A program made the translations under genes and the position numbers. A DNA stretch of 64,000 nucleotides, taken from assembly GCF_020179385.1 (NCBI RefSeq), contig NZ_JAIBLJ010000017.1, forward strand, positions 309 through 64,308, in the 5' to 3' direction. Position 1 is the stretch's first letter. Every line of letters starts with the position of its first letter. Of the stretch, positions 54,634-63,116 are shown one piece after another. The stretch is from Alkalihalobacillus sp. YIM B00296. Lineage in GTDB: Bacteria > Bacillota > Bacilli > Bacillales > Fictibacillaceae. The notes beneath the pieces are model-generated. The model saw only the letters and a list, made by a program, of their open reading frames with translations. It was not told the DNA's origin and did no database searches.

Positions 54634-55698
54634 ATGGACAATAGCATGATCATTGCACTGATTACATCATTCATAACTGTCCTGATCATTACTCCCTTCG
54701 TTATAAAACTTGCTCATAAAATAGGAGCTACAGATAAACCGAATAATCGTAAAGTTCATGAAAAGGTCATGCCACGGTTAGGCGGGCTGGCGATTTTCAT
54801 CGGATGTACCACTGGATATTTTGCTGGTGGACTATATAAAGAACAAATGACCGGAATTCTGCTTGGTGCTTTTTTAATCATTTTATTAGGTATTCTTGAT
54901 GATATTTTGGAATTGTCCGCAATCGTAAAACTTTTGGGTCAATTGATCGCAGCAACGCTTGTTGTATCGACTGGCTTGACGATAAATGTACTTAGTGTCC
55001 CATTCCTTGTTGAAAATTTCGAACTCGGTATCTGGTCCTATCCAATTTCAGTTTTATGGATTGTTGCGATCACAAATGCGATTAATTTGATCGATGGGTT
55101 AGATGGTCTAGCAGCAGGGATTTCTTTGATCGGTATCGCCACGATTGCATTCATGGCAGGAGCTGCTGGGAAAGGCTTGATTTTGACCTTAGCCTTGATT
55201 TTGATCGGTAGTATCATCGGATTTCTCTTTTATAATTTCCACCCAGCTAAGATATTTATGGGAGACACCGGTGCACTATTCTTAGGGTATGCAATTGCTA
55301 TCCTCTCCCTATTAGGTTTATACAAAAGTGTAACCTTGTTCAGCTTCCTTGTTCCGATCCTGATCTTAGGAGTTCCGATTTTTGATACATCATTTGCAAT
55401 TATAAGACGGGTTGTGAATAAAAAACCGATTTCGGCACCAGATAAGTCCCACTTGCATCATCGGATTTTAGCGCTTGGCCTGTCGCATCGGAATACTGTA
55501 CTCGTCATTTATGCTTTTGGAATCATATTCAGTATTTGTGCAGTGGTTGTAACGGAGACGACGTTGATCGGATCATTATTGATTTTATTTGGTCTATTCG
55601 TGTCGTTTCAGCTCGTTGCTGAAACCGTGGGTCTAGTCAGTGACCGATATAAACCGTTTCTGAGGTTTTACCGAAAAGTCATTAAAAGCAGACAATAG
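54634..55698 (+). CDS. tagO: Undecaprenyl-phosphate N-acetylglucosaminyl-1-phosphate transferase TagO
   Basis: 354 residues, about eleven membrane helices, WecA/MraY superfamily. Motifs: KPNNRKVHEKVMPRLGGLAI, the DD pair in GILDDILELSA, NAINLIDGLDGLAAGIS, FMGDTGALFLG and the histidine box DKSHLHHRILALGLSHR. It makes GlcNAc-PP-undecaprenol, which starts teichoic acid and, in related bacilli, the secondary wall polymer. It is the only intact tagO in the window; a decayed copy is at 40919-41340. AAAGGAG precedes ATG 54634, and a terminator follows. Confidence 0.95.
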   Translation: MDNSMIIALITSFITVLIITPFVIKLAHKIGATDKPNNRKVHEKVMPRLGGLAIFIGCTTGYFAGGLYKEQMTGILLGAFLIILLGILDDILELSAIVKLLGQLIAATLVVSTGLTINVLSVPFLVENFELGIWSYPISVLWIVAITNAINLIDGLDGLAAGISLIGIATIAFMAGAAGKGLILTLALILIGSIIGFLFYNFHPAKIFMGDTGALFLGYAIAILSLLGLYKSVTLFSFLVPILILGVPIFDTSFAIIRRVVNKKPISAPDKSHLHHRILALGLSHRNTVLVIYAFGIIFSICAVVVTETTLIGSLLILFGLFVSFQLVAETVGLVSDRYKPFLRFYRKVIKSRQ

Positions 55699-55726
55699 TT
55701 ATTTTTATATTAGAGGTTGACTCAAA

Positions 55727-55784
55727 AAGAGCTGATGCTTCCAATGATTTGGAGCTGTCGGCCTTGGGTCAGCTCTTTTTTATT
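55727..55784 (+). terminator. Terminator after tagO
   Basis: AAGAGCTGA/TCAGCTCTT stem with a long loop, followed by TTTTTTATTT. Confidence 0.7.
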
Positions 55785-55825
55785 TGACCTTATTTGTCCA
55801 ATATCCCTATGATTTTTGAAAAAAA

Positions 55826-55953
55826 CGGACACCAGCGACCTTATTTCGAGGGTCCCATTGAAAATCATGTACTTTTTTCAAACATAAGGGCTCTGATGTC
55901 CGGAAGAATTCTGAAATATAGCATTTTGTTACAAATAACGGCTCTGATATCCG
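55826..55953. repeat. Small repeat family, three copies
   Basis: A roughly 20-base unit of the form ATAA-GG-CTCTGATGTCCG occurs at 55884-55902 and 55934-55953 on the plus strand. A diverged copy lies at 55826-55845 on the minus strand (ATAAGGTCGCTGGTGTCCG). The plus copies are 50 bases apart. The interval 55785-56072 has no gene. Confidence 0.55.
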
Positions 55954-56072
55954 CTGAACTTTGTACTTAACCAGTATGTTGATTCTGTGAAAAAGGCTGT
56001 TGTTTTTCCTTTGGTATAAAAACTGAATTGACTTGCTAAAAATTATACTAATAAAAAAATGAGGGATTTTAT

Positions 56073-57341
56073 ATGAATTCGACCTTGATCGTATTGACGC
56101 AAAACTTTCCATACTTACCTGGAGAGCATTTTTTTGAAACTGAACTGCCATATTTACAAAAAGAATTTCATAAGATCATTATATCTCCAGTTGCTTATTC
56201 ACCCGAAAACGAAAAAAGGGAAGTTCCCGATAACGTCATCATAAACCCAATTGAACGGAACATGACACCTTTCAAGACCCTTACATACATGCGAAGACTT
56301 ACGCTATTGACTGACCCCCAAGCTTTGAAATGGTTTGCCGAGGAGTTCGGAGCAGCTCGCAAACATGGCATGAACGGTGTATTGAAACTGGTCAACTGGT
56401 TGAGCCTGGCCGTGAATATACGTAAACAACTCGAACAGAATTATGTAAAAAACAACACAAAACTTTCAGAGTGTGTTTTTTACTCGTATTGGTTGAGTCC
56501 TGCTGCGGTTGCATTAGGAATGCTGAAGGAAAAATACGGAGATGCTATTAAAGGTATTGCCAGGGCACATGGTGGGGATCTTTATGATTATCGCCATACC
56601 CCACCATTCCTGCCATTACAAGGAAAGACTATTACGAACCTTTACAAACTTTACACGATTTCAGCCGATGGGAAAAATTATTTACAAAATAAATATCCTG
56701 ACTTAATTCCAGCTAAACTTTCGATTAGTAGACTTGGAACAGTCGGAGTAGAGCAAACCAATCCTCAAAACAAGGACAAGCAACTGCACATCGTCACTTG
56801 CTCTTATATGGTCAAGGTGAAACGGCTGGACCTGCTCATTGAAGCTCTGACTAGAACGAAGCTGAGAGTAAAGTGGACACATATAGGAAATGGCCCTCTG
56901 TGGGATAAGCTTAATGAATTAGCAGAAAAACTTCCATCAAATGTACAGTGGGAGTTTCTAGGTTATTTGGATGGTACTCAAATCCGATCGTATTATCAAC
57001 AGACCCCGGTTGATCTTTTCATGAACGTGAGTGCCAGCGAGGGGGTTCCGGTTTCCATCATGGAAGCATTCAGTTGTGGTATCCCTGTCATTGCAACAGA
57101 TGTGGGTGGTACGTCTGAATTGGTCAACACCCGGAATGGGAAGCTGTTGGATAAGGACACCTCCCCTGAGCAAATTGCGGACGCTATCGAGGAATTTGTT
57201 GCTATGACTGACCAAGAATATGATTCAGCTAGTAAACATGCTTATAAAATATGGAATGAATATTTCAATGCAGAGAAAAATTACGATGATTTTACCAAGC
57301 AGTTAGTCCTGTTAGGAGGAAACCGACAACATGAGGGCTAG
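56073..57341 (+). CDS. Glycosyltransferase family 4 protein
   Basis: 422 residues of GT-B type. The N-terminus (TLIVLTQNFPYLPGEHFFET) lacks a signal peptide. A GIARAHGGDLYD segment sits near residue 170, and the donor-binding half contains VKVKRLDLLIEAL, NVSASEGVPVSIMEAFSCGI and PVIATDVGGTSELV, with the E-x7-E motif of GT4. It should add a sugar to a lipid-linked glycan at the inner membrane face. It is the first gene of a co-directional seven-gene run with short gaps, and it overlaps the flippase by 11 bases. Confidence 0.88.
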   Translation: MNSTLIVLTQNFPYLPGEHFFETELPYLQKEFHKIIISPVAYSPENEKREVPDNVIINPIERNMTPFKTLTYMRRLTLLTDPQALKWFAEEFGAARKHGMNGVLKLVNWLSLAVNIRKQLEQNYVKNNTKLSECVFYSYWLSPAAVALGMLKEKYGDAIKGIARAHGGDLYDYRHTPPFLPLQGKTITNLYKLYTISADGKNYLQNKYPDLIPAKLSISRLGTVGVEQTNPQNKDKQLHIVTCSYMVKVKRLDLLIEALTRTKLRVKWTHIGNGPLWDKLNELAEKLPSNVQWEFLGYLDGTQIRSYYQQTPVDLFMNVSASEGVPVSIMEAFSCGIPVIATDVGGTSELVNTRNGKLLDKDTSPEQIADAIEEFVAMTDQEYDSASKHAYKIWNEYFNAEKNYDDFTKQLVLLGGNRQHEG

Positions 57342-58665
57342 GAATAGCTTCGCGAAAGACAGTTTCATCACGATTACGCGACAATTCACCAGTATTTTCC
57401 TCGGGATGTTGTTATTGATCGTGCTCGCAAGGTTTCTTGGTCCATCTGGACAAGGTCAATATACACTTGTCATCTTATTACCCCAGCTGCTCATGACGTT
57501 TATGAATCTTGGGGTGAATACGTCGACAATCTACTACGTGAGCAGGGAAGAAATCGACGTTGATTCAGCAGTGAAAAACAATTTGTATATTGGTGTATTT
57601 TTAAGTTTTGTGTCGATTCTGATTGGAATGGTGATTGCATTCTTTTTTTCAGATCGATTTTTTGAAGAAGCATCTACAACTTTCTTATTGTTGAGTTTGA
57701 TCGCATTGCCGTTCATGTTCCTGAATATTTATTTTCAGACGGTTTTTCAAGGATTGCAGCAATTCGGTGTGTTCAACACGATTTTGATCATTACGCAATT
57801 GGGTACATTATTTTTTGTTTGTCTATTCATCATCGTTTTGGATTATGGACTCACCGGAGCAGTCGTCGCCTTTATTTTAGGGCACTTGATCACGACAGTT
57901 TCGATTGTTTATATCCTGTATGCCAAATTCGGGTTCAGGTACAAAAAAGGGGCTTTCAATCTTTCTTACTTCAAAAAATCAGTCTTGTTTGGATTGAAAG
58001 CACATTTAAGTAACGTGATGTCTTTTTTAAACTATCGAATCGACCTTCTTTTGTTAGGGTATTTTTTGAACCCGGCAGCAGTTGGTGTTTATGTGACAGC
58101 CGTAAACATTGGAGAGAGGATATCCATATTATCGCAATCCCTGTCGACCGTCTTACTTCCTAGAATCGCATCGGTTGATGATGAAAGGGACCGCAATCGT
58201 GTGACATCGATATTGACGAGAAACTTTTTAGTCTTTGTGCTGCTGTTGACCATTGGTGTCTTTTTCTTTGCCGATTGGGTGATCGATTTATTATTCGGGT
58301 CTCAATACGAAAAGAGTTCGAGCCTTTTGAAATGGCTTATTCCTGGAGTTGCGGCATTATCAATCGATAGGCTTTTATCCAATGATATAGCAGGTAGGGG
58401 GAAACCAGAAGTCAACATGTATGTTTCTCTATTCAACGTCTTATTCAACATCGGGTTGAATTTATATTTGATACCTGTATATGGGGTCATAGGAGCTGCA
58501 GTTGCGACTACTACAACTTATATTTTAAGTCTCATTATCAAAATCTATCTTTATAAGAAAGTGACCAGTTCGAATTATCGAAGCTTCCTTTTGATACAAA
58601 GGGATGATCTCTATCTCTATTCGAATTTATTCAAGCAACTGAAAACGAAAATGGCTGACAGATGA
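57331..58665 (+). CDS. Oligosaccharide flippase family protein (Wzx-like)
   Basis: 444 residues and about 12 membrane helices. N-terminal SFITITRQFTSIFLGMLLLI and LGPSGQGQYTLVILLPQLLM are typical of the polysaccharide biosynthesis (PST) flippase family. The start has GGAGGAAACC seven bases upstream and lies inside the preceding glycosyltransferase gene. It should move a lipid-linked oligosaccharide made by this operon. It is not closely similar to the flippase at 39167. Confidence 0.88.
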   Translation: MRARNSFAKDSFITITRQFTSIFLGMLLLIVLARFLGPSGQGQYTLVILLPQLLMTFMNLGVNTSTIYYVSREEIDVDSAVKNNLYIGVFLSFVSILIGMVIAFFFSDRFFEEASTTFLLLSLIALPFMFLNIYFQTVFQGLQQFGVFNTILIITQLGTLFFVCLFIIVLDYGLTGAVVAFILGHLITTVSIVYILYAKFGFRYKKGAFNLSYFKKSVLFGLKAHLSNVMSFLNYRIDLLLLGYFLNPAAVGVYVTAVNIGERISILSQSLSTVLLPRIASVDDERDRNRVTSILTRNFLVFVLLLTIGVFFFADWVIDLLFGSQYEKSSSLLKWLIPGVAALSIDRLLSNDIAGRGKPEVNMYVSLFNVLFNIGLNLYLIPVYGVIGAAVATTTTYILSLIIKIYLYKKVTSSNYRSFLLIQRDDLYLYSNLFKQLKTKMADR

Positions 58666-58681
58666 ATCGGAGGTTTTCTGA

Positions 58682-59602
58682 ATGAAGGTCTTAATAACAG
58701 GCGGGGCAGGCTTTATAGGCACATACACGAAGGATCTTTTGAAGGAAAAAGGGCATCAGGTATTGATTGTGGACAATTTGTCTACTGGCAACGAAAGCAA
58801 CATCGACGATGATGATACTTTTTATAAAGGTGATATTCAAGACCTTTCCGATCTGAAGGGTATGGACGACATCGACGTCGTCATTCATCTTGCAGCCCAA
58901 ATCCAAGTTCCTGTATCCGTTCAGGATCCGCTGTTCGATATGGAGCAAAATATCAGCGGCACTATAAAAGTAGTAGAATTCGCAAAAAAAGCGAATGTTA
59001 AGAAAGTGATCTTCGCTTCTTCAGCAGCAGTTTACGGAGATAATGACCAGTTACCGATCAAAGAAGAAAGTATTCTAGAACCGATGTCACCATATGGAAT
59101 ATCGAAAATGACCGCTGAAAAATATGTCGAGGTCCTTTGCCAACTTTATGGTATCGATTATGTTGTTTTACGATATGCCAATGTATTTGGGGCAAAGCAG
59201 ACAGCGAAGGGTGAAGGCGGCGTCATCAAGATTTTCTACGATCTACTCGCTGAAGGGAAGCCCCCTTTGATCGAAGGGAATGGTAATCAGACGAGGGACT
59301 TCATCTATGTAGAAGATATTGCTAGAGCACATCTTTATGCATTAGATACGCTAAGCGGTATTTACAATTTAAGCACGAATACGGAAATCACAATCAATGA
59401 ACTCTGCAGACATATGATTGTAGCGATGGGTAAAAATATTCAGCCTGAGCATATAGATGCACGTAAAGGCGACATCTATCGAAGCTGCCTTGATAACTCT
59501 AAATTCATTGATGCCTCAGGATGGGCACCTGCCTTTTCCGTTGAGGCTGGCATCAATAGCATGATCAACGAACTTGAGCATAAAGGAGTCAATAAGTCAT
59601 GA
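58682..59602 (+). CDS. NAD-dependent epimerase/dehydratase (GalE/WbpP-like)
   Basis: 306 residues, extended short-chain dehydrogenase. GGAGFIGTYTKDLL binds NAD; the catalytic serines FASSAAVYG and YGISK motif (Tyr and Lys) are intact; RYANVFGAKQTAKGEGGVIK and QTRDFIYVEDIARAHLYAL are nucleotide-sugar 4-epimerase hallmarks. It probably makes a UDP-galactose-type, UDP-GalNAc-type or uronic sugar donor. Its stop overlaps the next start by four bases (ATGA). Confidence 0.9.
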   Translation: MKVLITGGAGFIGTYTKDLLKEKGHQVLIVDNLSTGNESNIDDDDTFYKGDIQDLSDLKGMDDIDVVIHLAAQIQVPVSVQDPLFDMEQNISGTIKVVEFAKKANVKKVIFASSAAVYGDNDQLPIKEESILEPMSPYGISKMTAEKYVEVLCQLYGIDYVVLRYANVFGAKQTAKGEGGVIKIFYDLLAEGKPPLIEGNGNQTRDFIYVEDIARAHLYALDTLSGIYNLSTNTEITINELCRHMIVAMGKNIQPEHIDARKGDIYRSCLDNSKFIDASGWAPAFSVEAGINSMINELEHKGVNKS

Positions 59603-60648
59603 ATTTCGCTATTGTAGGATGCGGACACATTGCTAAGAAACATGCAGAAGCCATCAGGAACAGTGAAACGGCGACATTGTATGCGGTTTGTGACACGGTA
59701 CAAGAAAAGATGGTCCCTTTCTTTGAGGAATATGGGGTAAAAGGATTCCTGGATTTAGATGAGCTGTTAGAACAAGAAGATGTTGATGTGATCAACATTT
59801 GTACACCAAGCGGGTTCCATGCGGATATTGCAGTGAAAGCAGCTCATGCTGGAAAGCACATCGTGGTTGAAAAGCCGATTGCTTTGACATTAGAAGATGC
59901 GGATCGAATCATTACGGCCAGTAAAGAAAACGACGTGAAGCTTTCGGTTGTCCATCCGAATCGTTTCCGTCCAGCGATCATGGAGACTAGAAAGCTGATG
60001 GATGAAAACAAATTCGGAAAACTGAGCCATGCCAATGCGACAGTCCGCTGGAATAGGAACCAGGCCTATTACGATCAGGCCCCATGGCGTGGAACAAAAT
60101 CATTGGATGGCGGCGTCCTGATGAATCAGGCGATCCATAATCTTGACTTGCTGGTCTGGTTGATGGGTGAAGTGGATGAAGTATATAGCATGGGGGCGAC
60201 TCGACTTCGTGAAATTGAATCGGAAGATGTTTCTATAGGGGTAGTGCGCTTCAAAAATGGGGCACTAGGCGTTATTGAAGCAGCCACAACAATTTACCCG
60301 AGGAACCTCGAAGAAACACTGAGTATTTTTGGTGAAACTGGAACATTGAAAATCGGAGGGGCGACGGCTAATTTGATTGAGCACCTCAATATAGAAGGCT
60401 TGGATGATCAGGTTTCCAATGATCTTATCGATCGAGTCAAATCAGATCCATTTGGAAAACCAGGGCATCAATGGATCATTGAAGATATGGTAGAAGCGAT
60501 CAAAAATGACCGAGAACCAATCGTGACAGGAACAGACGGAAAGAACGCGTTAGCATTAGTCATTGCTCTTTATGAATCTGCAGACAGTAACAACCCGGTT
60601 AAATTACCTCATGAGTCTGCTGACACCAATAGATCAATCAAACTTTAA
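59599..60648 (+). CDS. Gfo/Idh/MocA-family nucleotide-sugar 3-dehydrogenase (WbpB/WlbA-like)
   Basis: 349 residues. N-terminal Rossmann motif IVGCGHIAKKHAEAI, then INICTPSGFHADIA and the family EKPIAL lysine. WRGTKSLDGGVLMNQAIHNL with the conserved aspartate and histidine follows the WlbA/WbpB pattern. Those enzymes oxidise the 3-position of UDP-GlcNAc-uronate on the way to UDP-GlcNAc(3NAc)A. The next gene encodes the UDP-GlcNAc 6-dehydrogenase that would supply this substrate. An aminotransferase and acetyltransferase are not seen before the window ends. Confidence 0.85.
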   Translation: MNFAIVGCGHIAKKHAEAIRNSETATLYAVCDTVQEKMVPFFEEYGVKGFLDLDELLEQEDVDVINICTPSGFHADIAVKAAHAGKHIVVEKPIALTLEDADRIITASKENDVKLSVVHPNRFRPAIMETRKLMDENKFGKLSHANATVRWNRNQAYYDQAPWRGTKSLDGGVLMNQAIHNLDLLVWLMGEVDEVYSMGATRLREIESEDVSIGVVRFKNGALGVIEAATTIYPRNLEETLSIFGETGTLKIGGATANLIEHLNIEGLDDQVSNDLIDRVKSDPFGKPGHQWIIEDMVEAIKNDREPIVTGTDGKNALALVIALYESADSNNPVKLPHESADTNRSIKL

Positions 60649-60666
60649 GAAACGAGGGATTGTTCA

Positions 60667-62007
60667 ATGGCTATTTCAGATAAGGCGGTTTTAAATCGAA
60701 ACGCAAGCTCTCTATTAAATAAAATCCTTAGTAAAAAGGCTACAATCGGGGTCGTTGGACTTGGATATGTAGGGCTCCCTTTAGCAGTTGAAAAAGCGAA
60801 AGCCGGTTATAACGTCATCGGCTTCGATATCCAAAAGAAACGTGCGGATATGGTCAATCTAGGTGTAAATTATATTGGCGATGTCGTAGATGAAGAATTA
60901 GCCAAATATACTCAAAACGGAATGATCAAAGCTACGACAGACTATTCACTCATAAAAGAAGTGGATGCTGTAGCGATTTGTGTACCAACCCCTTTAGATA
61001 CCTATCAACAACCAGATACCTCCTATGTAGAAAGCTCCGGTAAAGAAATTGCGAAACATTTGCATCCGGAAATGCTCATCGTCCTGGAAAGTACAACCTA
61101 CCCAGGAACGACAGAAGAAGTGCTGAAACCGATTTTAGAAAGTACAGGCTTAGTCTGTGGCGAGCATATTTTCATTGCGTATTCCCCTGAACGGGTCGAT
61201 CCCGGCAACAAAGTTTATAACACGAAGAACACGCCGAAAGTGGTGGGGGGCATAACTCCAGCATGTACGAAAATTGCTGCTGCCCTTTATCGGAATGTGC
61301 TTGAAGGTGATGTCCACGAAGTTTCCAGCCCTTCAGTAGCGGAAATGGAGAAGATCCTGGAAAACACCTTCAGACATTTGAATATTGCACTGGCAAATGA
61401 AATGGCGATTCTCTGTAATAAGATGGGAATCGATGTTTGGGAAGTCATCAATGCAGCTGCCACAAAACCATATGGATTCATGGCGTTTTATCCTGGTCCA
61501 GGACTTGGCGGTCATTGTATCCCGATCGATCCATTCTACCTGACATGGAAAGCACGTGAATACAACTATCATACCCGGTTGATTGAGATCGCTGGGGAAA
61601 TTAACAATAGTATGCCTGAATTTGTACTTGAACGATCTATGCAAATTCTTAATAAAGAGAAAAAGCCATTGAATGGATCGAGAGTCGTCGTTTTAGGCGT
61701 TTCTTATAAGAAAGACATTGATGACGTCCGGGAATCACCGGTATTGGAAATTCTCGAAAAACTGGAAGAACAGGGAGCTGACTATGTCGTGGTCGATCCC
61801 CATGTGAAATCATTCAAGCTTGGGGGGAAAATTATCGAGCCTGTTTCTTTATCCGAAGATGTACTGCATGAATCAGACCTTGTTCTCCTCACGACAGACC
61901 ATAGTCAATTCGATTATGAAATGATCGGGAAAGTCAGTCCAGTCATTTTCGATACACGTAATGCACTGAAGGAATACACCAAGCCGAAAAAGTACTACAA
62001 GTTGTAA
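60667..62007 (+). CDS. UDP-N-acetylglucosamine 6-dehydrogenase type nucleotide-sugar dehydrogenase (WbpA-like)
   Basis: 446 residues. N-terminal VVGLGYVGLPLAVEKAKAGY binds NAD; the middle has VLESTTYPGTTEEVL and YSPERVDPGN; the catalytic cysteine lies in GPGLGGHCIPIDPFYL; the C-terminal domain has SYKKDIDDVRESPVLEILEK. It carries out the two-step oxidation of C6 to a uronate. WbpA and WecC both share this pattern. The presence of a WbpB-like neighbour favours UDP-GlcNAc as substrate. Confidence 0.9.
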   Translation: MAISDKAVLNRNASSLLNKILSKKATIGVVGLGYVGLPLAVEKAKAGYNVIGFDIQKKRADMVNLGVNYIGDVVDEELAKYTQNGMIKATTDYSLIKEVDAVAICVPTPLDTYQQPDTSYVESSGKEIAKHLHPEMLIVLESTTYPGTTEEVLKPILESTGLVCGEHIFIAYSPERVDPGNKVYNTKNTPKVVGGITPACTKIAAALYRNVLEGDVHEVSSPSVAEMEKILENTFRHLNIALANEMAILCNKMGIDVWEVINAAATKPYGFMAFYPGPGLGGHCIPIDPFYLTWKAREYNYHTRLIEIAGEINNSMPEFVLERSMQILNKEKKPLNGSRVVVLGVSYKKDIDDVRESPVLEILEKLEEQGADYVVVDPHVKSFKLGGKIIEPVSLSEDVLHESDLVLLTTDHSQFDYEMIGKVSPVIFDTRNALKEYTKPKKYYKL

Positions 62008-62023
62008 AAATAGGGGATATGTC

Positions 62024-63076
62024 ATGAAATTCATCACGATTTTAGGTGCAAGACCACAGTTCATAAAAGCTGCCCCTGTATCCAGGGAATTAAGGAAACA
62101 TCATACGGAACAAATCGTCCATACAGGCCAGCACTATGATCAGAACATGTCGGATATCTTCTTTGAGGAATTGAATATTCCGACGCCAGATTTCAATTTA
62201 GAGATCGGTAGTTCATCACACGGAAAACAGACTGGCCGGATGCTTGAAAGAATTGAGGAAATACTCCTTTCAGAGACACCGGACTATGTGCTGGTCTATG
62301 GCGACACAAATTCAACTTTAGCCGGTGCCCTGGCGGCTTGTAAACTGCACATCCCAGTCGTGCATGTAGAGGCAGGACTTCGTAGTTTCAATAAACAAAT
62401 GCCCGAAGAAATCAACCGGATCATGACCGATCATGTATCAGAATACTTATTTTGTCCGACTCAAACGGCGGTTAAGAATTTGGAGAATGAAAATGTCAAC
62501 GCAAAAATTATCAATGTCGGCGATGTCATGTATGATGCAGTAGAATATAACCGTCAGCTTGCTGAATCGCAGTCTGATATTTTGAAGAAACAACAGATCG
62601 AGCCTGACTCTTATCATTTGATCACCGTGCATCGAGCTGAAAATACAGATGACCCTACAAAGCTGGCTAATATTTTAGAAGCCTTTGCACAGATTGAAGA
62701 GATCAAGGTATGGCCGCTCCATCCACGCACAAAAAATAAAATTTCGGAATACGGGCTTGACCTTTCTTCAATCCAGAATTTGAAGATCATCGAGCCAGTC
62801 GGTTATCTCGACATGCTGAAGCTCGAAACGAACGCAAAAAAGATTTTAACGGACTCAGGCGGAGTGCAGAAAGAAGCTTATTTCGTGCAAGTCCCATGTG
62901 TCACGATGAGGGAACAGACTGAGTGGGTTGAAACGCTTGAAGATGAAGCGAATATCCTGGTCGGTACGGATACAGCAGAAATCGTACGTGCGGTGTTAAA
63001 AGAAGTGAAACCGTCCTATAAACCATATTTTGGTTCAGCAGATGCATCTGAGAAAATTGTAGGAAAACTAAAATAA
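62024..63076 (+). CDS. UDP-N-acetylglucosamine 2-epimerase family (WbpI-like)
   Basis: 350 residues. LGARPQFIKAAPVSREL, QHYDQNMSDIFF, YGDTNSTLAGALAA, HVEAGLRSFNKQMPEEINR, VHRAENTDDP and TDSGGVQKEAYFVQVPCVT are present. The SFNKQMPEEINR and GVQKEAYF variants differ from MnaA at 24853 (RTGNKYSPYPEEMNR and GIQEEAPS). They are the form seen in WbpI, which acts on UDP-GlcNAc(3NAc)A. Together with the preceding WbpA- and WbpB-like genes this points to UDP-ManNAc(3NAc)A. Plain WecB activity is the alternative. Confidence 0.87.
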   Translation: MKFITILGARPQFIKAAPVSRELRKHHTEQIVHTGQHYDQNMSDIFFEELNIPTPDFNLEIGSSSHGKQTGRMLERIEEILLSETPDYVLVYGDTNSTLAGALAACKLHIPVVHVEAGLRSFNKQMPEEINRIMTDHVSEYLFCPTQTAVKNLENENVNAKIINVGDVMYDAVEYNRQLAESQSDILKKQQIEPDSYHLITVHRAENTDDPTKLANILEAFAQIEEIKVWPLHPRTKNKISEYGLDLSSIQNLKIIEPVGYLDMLKLETNAKKILTDSGGVQKEAYFVQVPCVTMREQTEWVETLEDEANILVGTDTAEIVRAVLKEVKPSYKPYFGSADASEKIVGKLK

Positions 63077-63116
63077 ATAACGTTTGATAAGTCACTCGAC
63101 AAGCGAGGGGATTGGA

